Positions 6,417 to 6,418 of a stretch of 6,418 nt of DNA are shown here, one piece after another. The notes beneath the pieces were generated by a model. It worked only from the letters and a program-made list of their open reading frames with translations, ran no database searches and was not told where the DNA came from. This DNA is from an uncultured Campylobacter sp. (GTDB lineage Bacteria; Campylobacterota; Campylobacteria; Campylobacterales; Campylobacteraceae). Made by a program: the position numbers and the translations under genes. The first letter of the stretch is position 1. The number at the start of each line of letters is the position of its first letter. The stretch covers positions 1 to 6,418 of the forward strand of contig NZ_CALINL010000196.1 of assembly GCF_938045225.1 (NCBI RefSeq). The letters are read 5' to 3'.

Positions 6417-6418
6417 GA

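Larger units (their letters stand above)
6263..6418. other. AT-rich intergenic region upstream of hyfA
   Basis: These 156 bases hold no convincing complete coding region on either strand and are much richer in A+T than the genes. They contain the hyfA ribosome site (6268-6273), a candidate -10 box (6318-6323), the inverted repeat at 6345-6360, and at the right edge a plus-strand ribosome-site-like sequence (6408-6416). No sigma-54 type promoter (GG then GC ten bases apart in TGGCAC/TTGC context) was found by eye, although E. coli formate hydrogenlyase operons use one. No clear terminator with a GC stem and T-run is seen. Confidence 0.7.

Overview
The window is one end of a membrane-bound, energy-converting [NiFe]-hydrogenase operon of the hydrogenase-4 (Hyf, group 4a) type. 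All genes lie on the minus strand, so the operon reads right to left: hyfA (5516-6262), hyfB (3555-5522), hyfC (2615-3544), hyfE (1957-2613), hyfF (479-1954) and the first 158 codons of hyfG (476 down to the left edge). The genes overlap by 7 bases or are 1-10 bases apart, so this is almost certainly one transcription unit continuing beyond base 1. The rest of hyfG, and probably hyfH, hyfI and maturation genes, should follow there.

Working model. HyfA is a polyferredoxin-like subunit with four [4Fe-4S] clusters. It would pass electrons, typically from a formate dehydrogenase, towards the hydrogenase module (HyfG/HyfI, with HyfH outside the window). HyfC (NuoH/HycD-like) anchors that module to the membrane. 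HyfB and HyfF are antiporter/NuoL-M-N-like subunits with the buried Glu, Lys and His residues of an ion path, and HyfE carries a NuoK-like part. Together they would couple formate or ferredoxin oxidation and H2 turnover to ion translocation. The window has no formate dehydrogenase, transporter or regulator gene. It also has no hyfD, which in E. coli lies between hyfC and hyfE.

Right of hyfA, bases 6263-6418 are an AT-rich intergenic region. It has a good ribosome binding site for hyfA, a candidate -10 box (TACAAT on the minus strand), and a perfect CGTCA-N6-TGACG inverted repeat. The repeat is centred 41.5 bases upstream of the start point predicted from that -10 box, the classic position for a class II CRP/FNR-type activator. 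The last bases look like a plus-strand ribosome binding site, so a divergent gene may begin at or just past the edge.

Organism. The gene content, the frequent AAATTT words, the AT-rich intergenic DNA and moderately GC-rich genes (by eye, mid-40s percent) suggest a Campylobacterota member, probably one of the higher-GC Campylobacter species (curvus/rectus/showae/gracilis type). This is inference; no rRNA or other marker is present. The system itself is a known type. The points worth checking are the missing hyfD, the long HyfA tail, the promoter architecture and the repeated G-tract/GAGATG start-site pattern.
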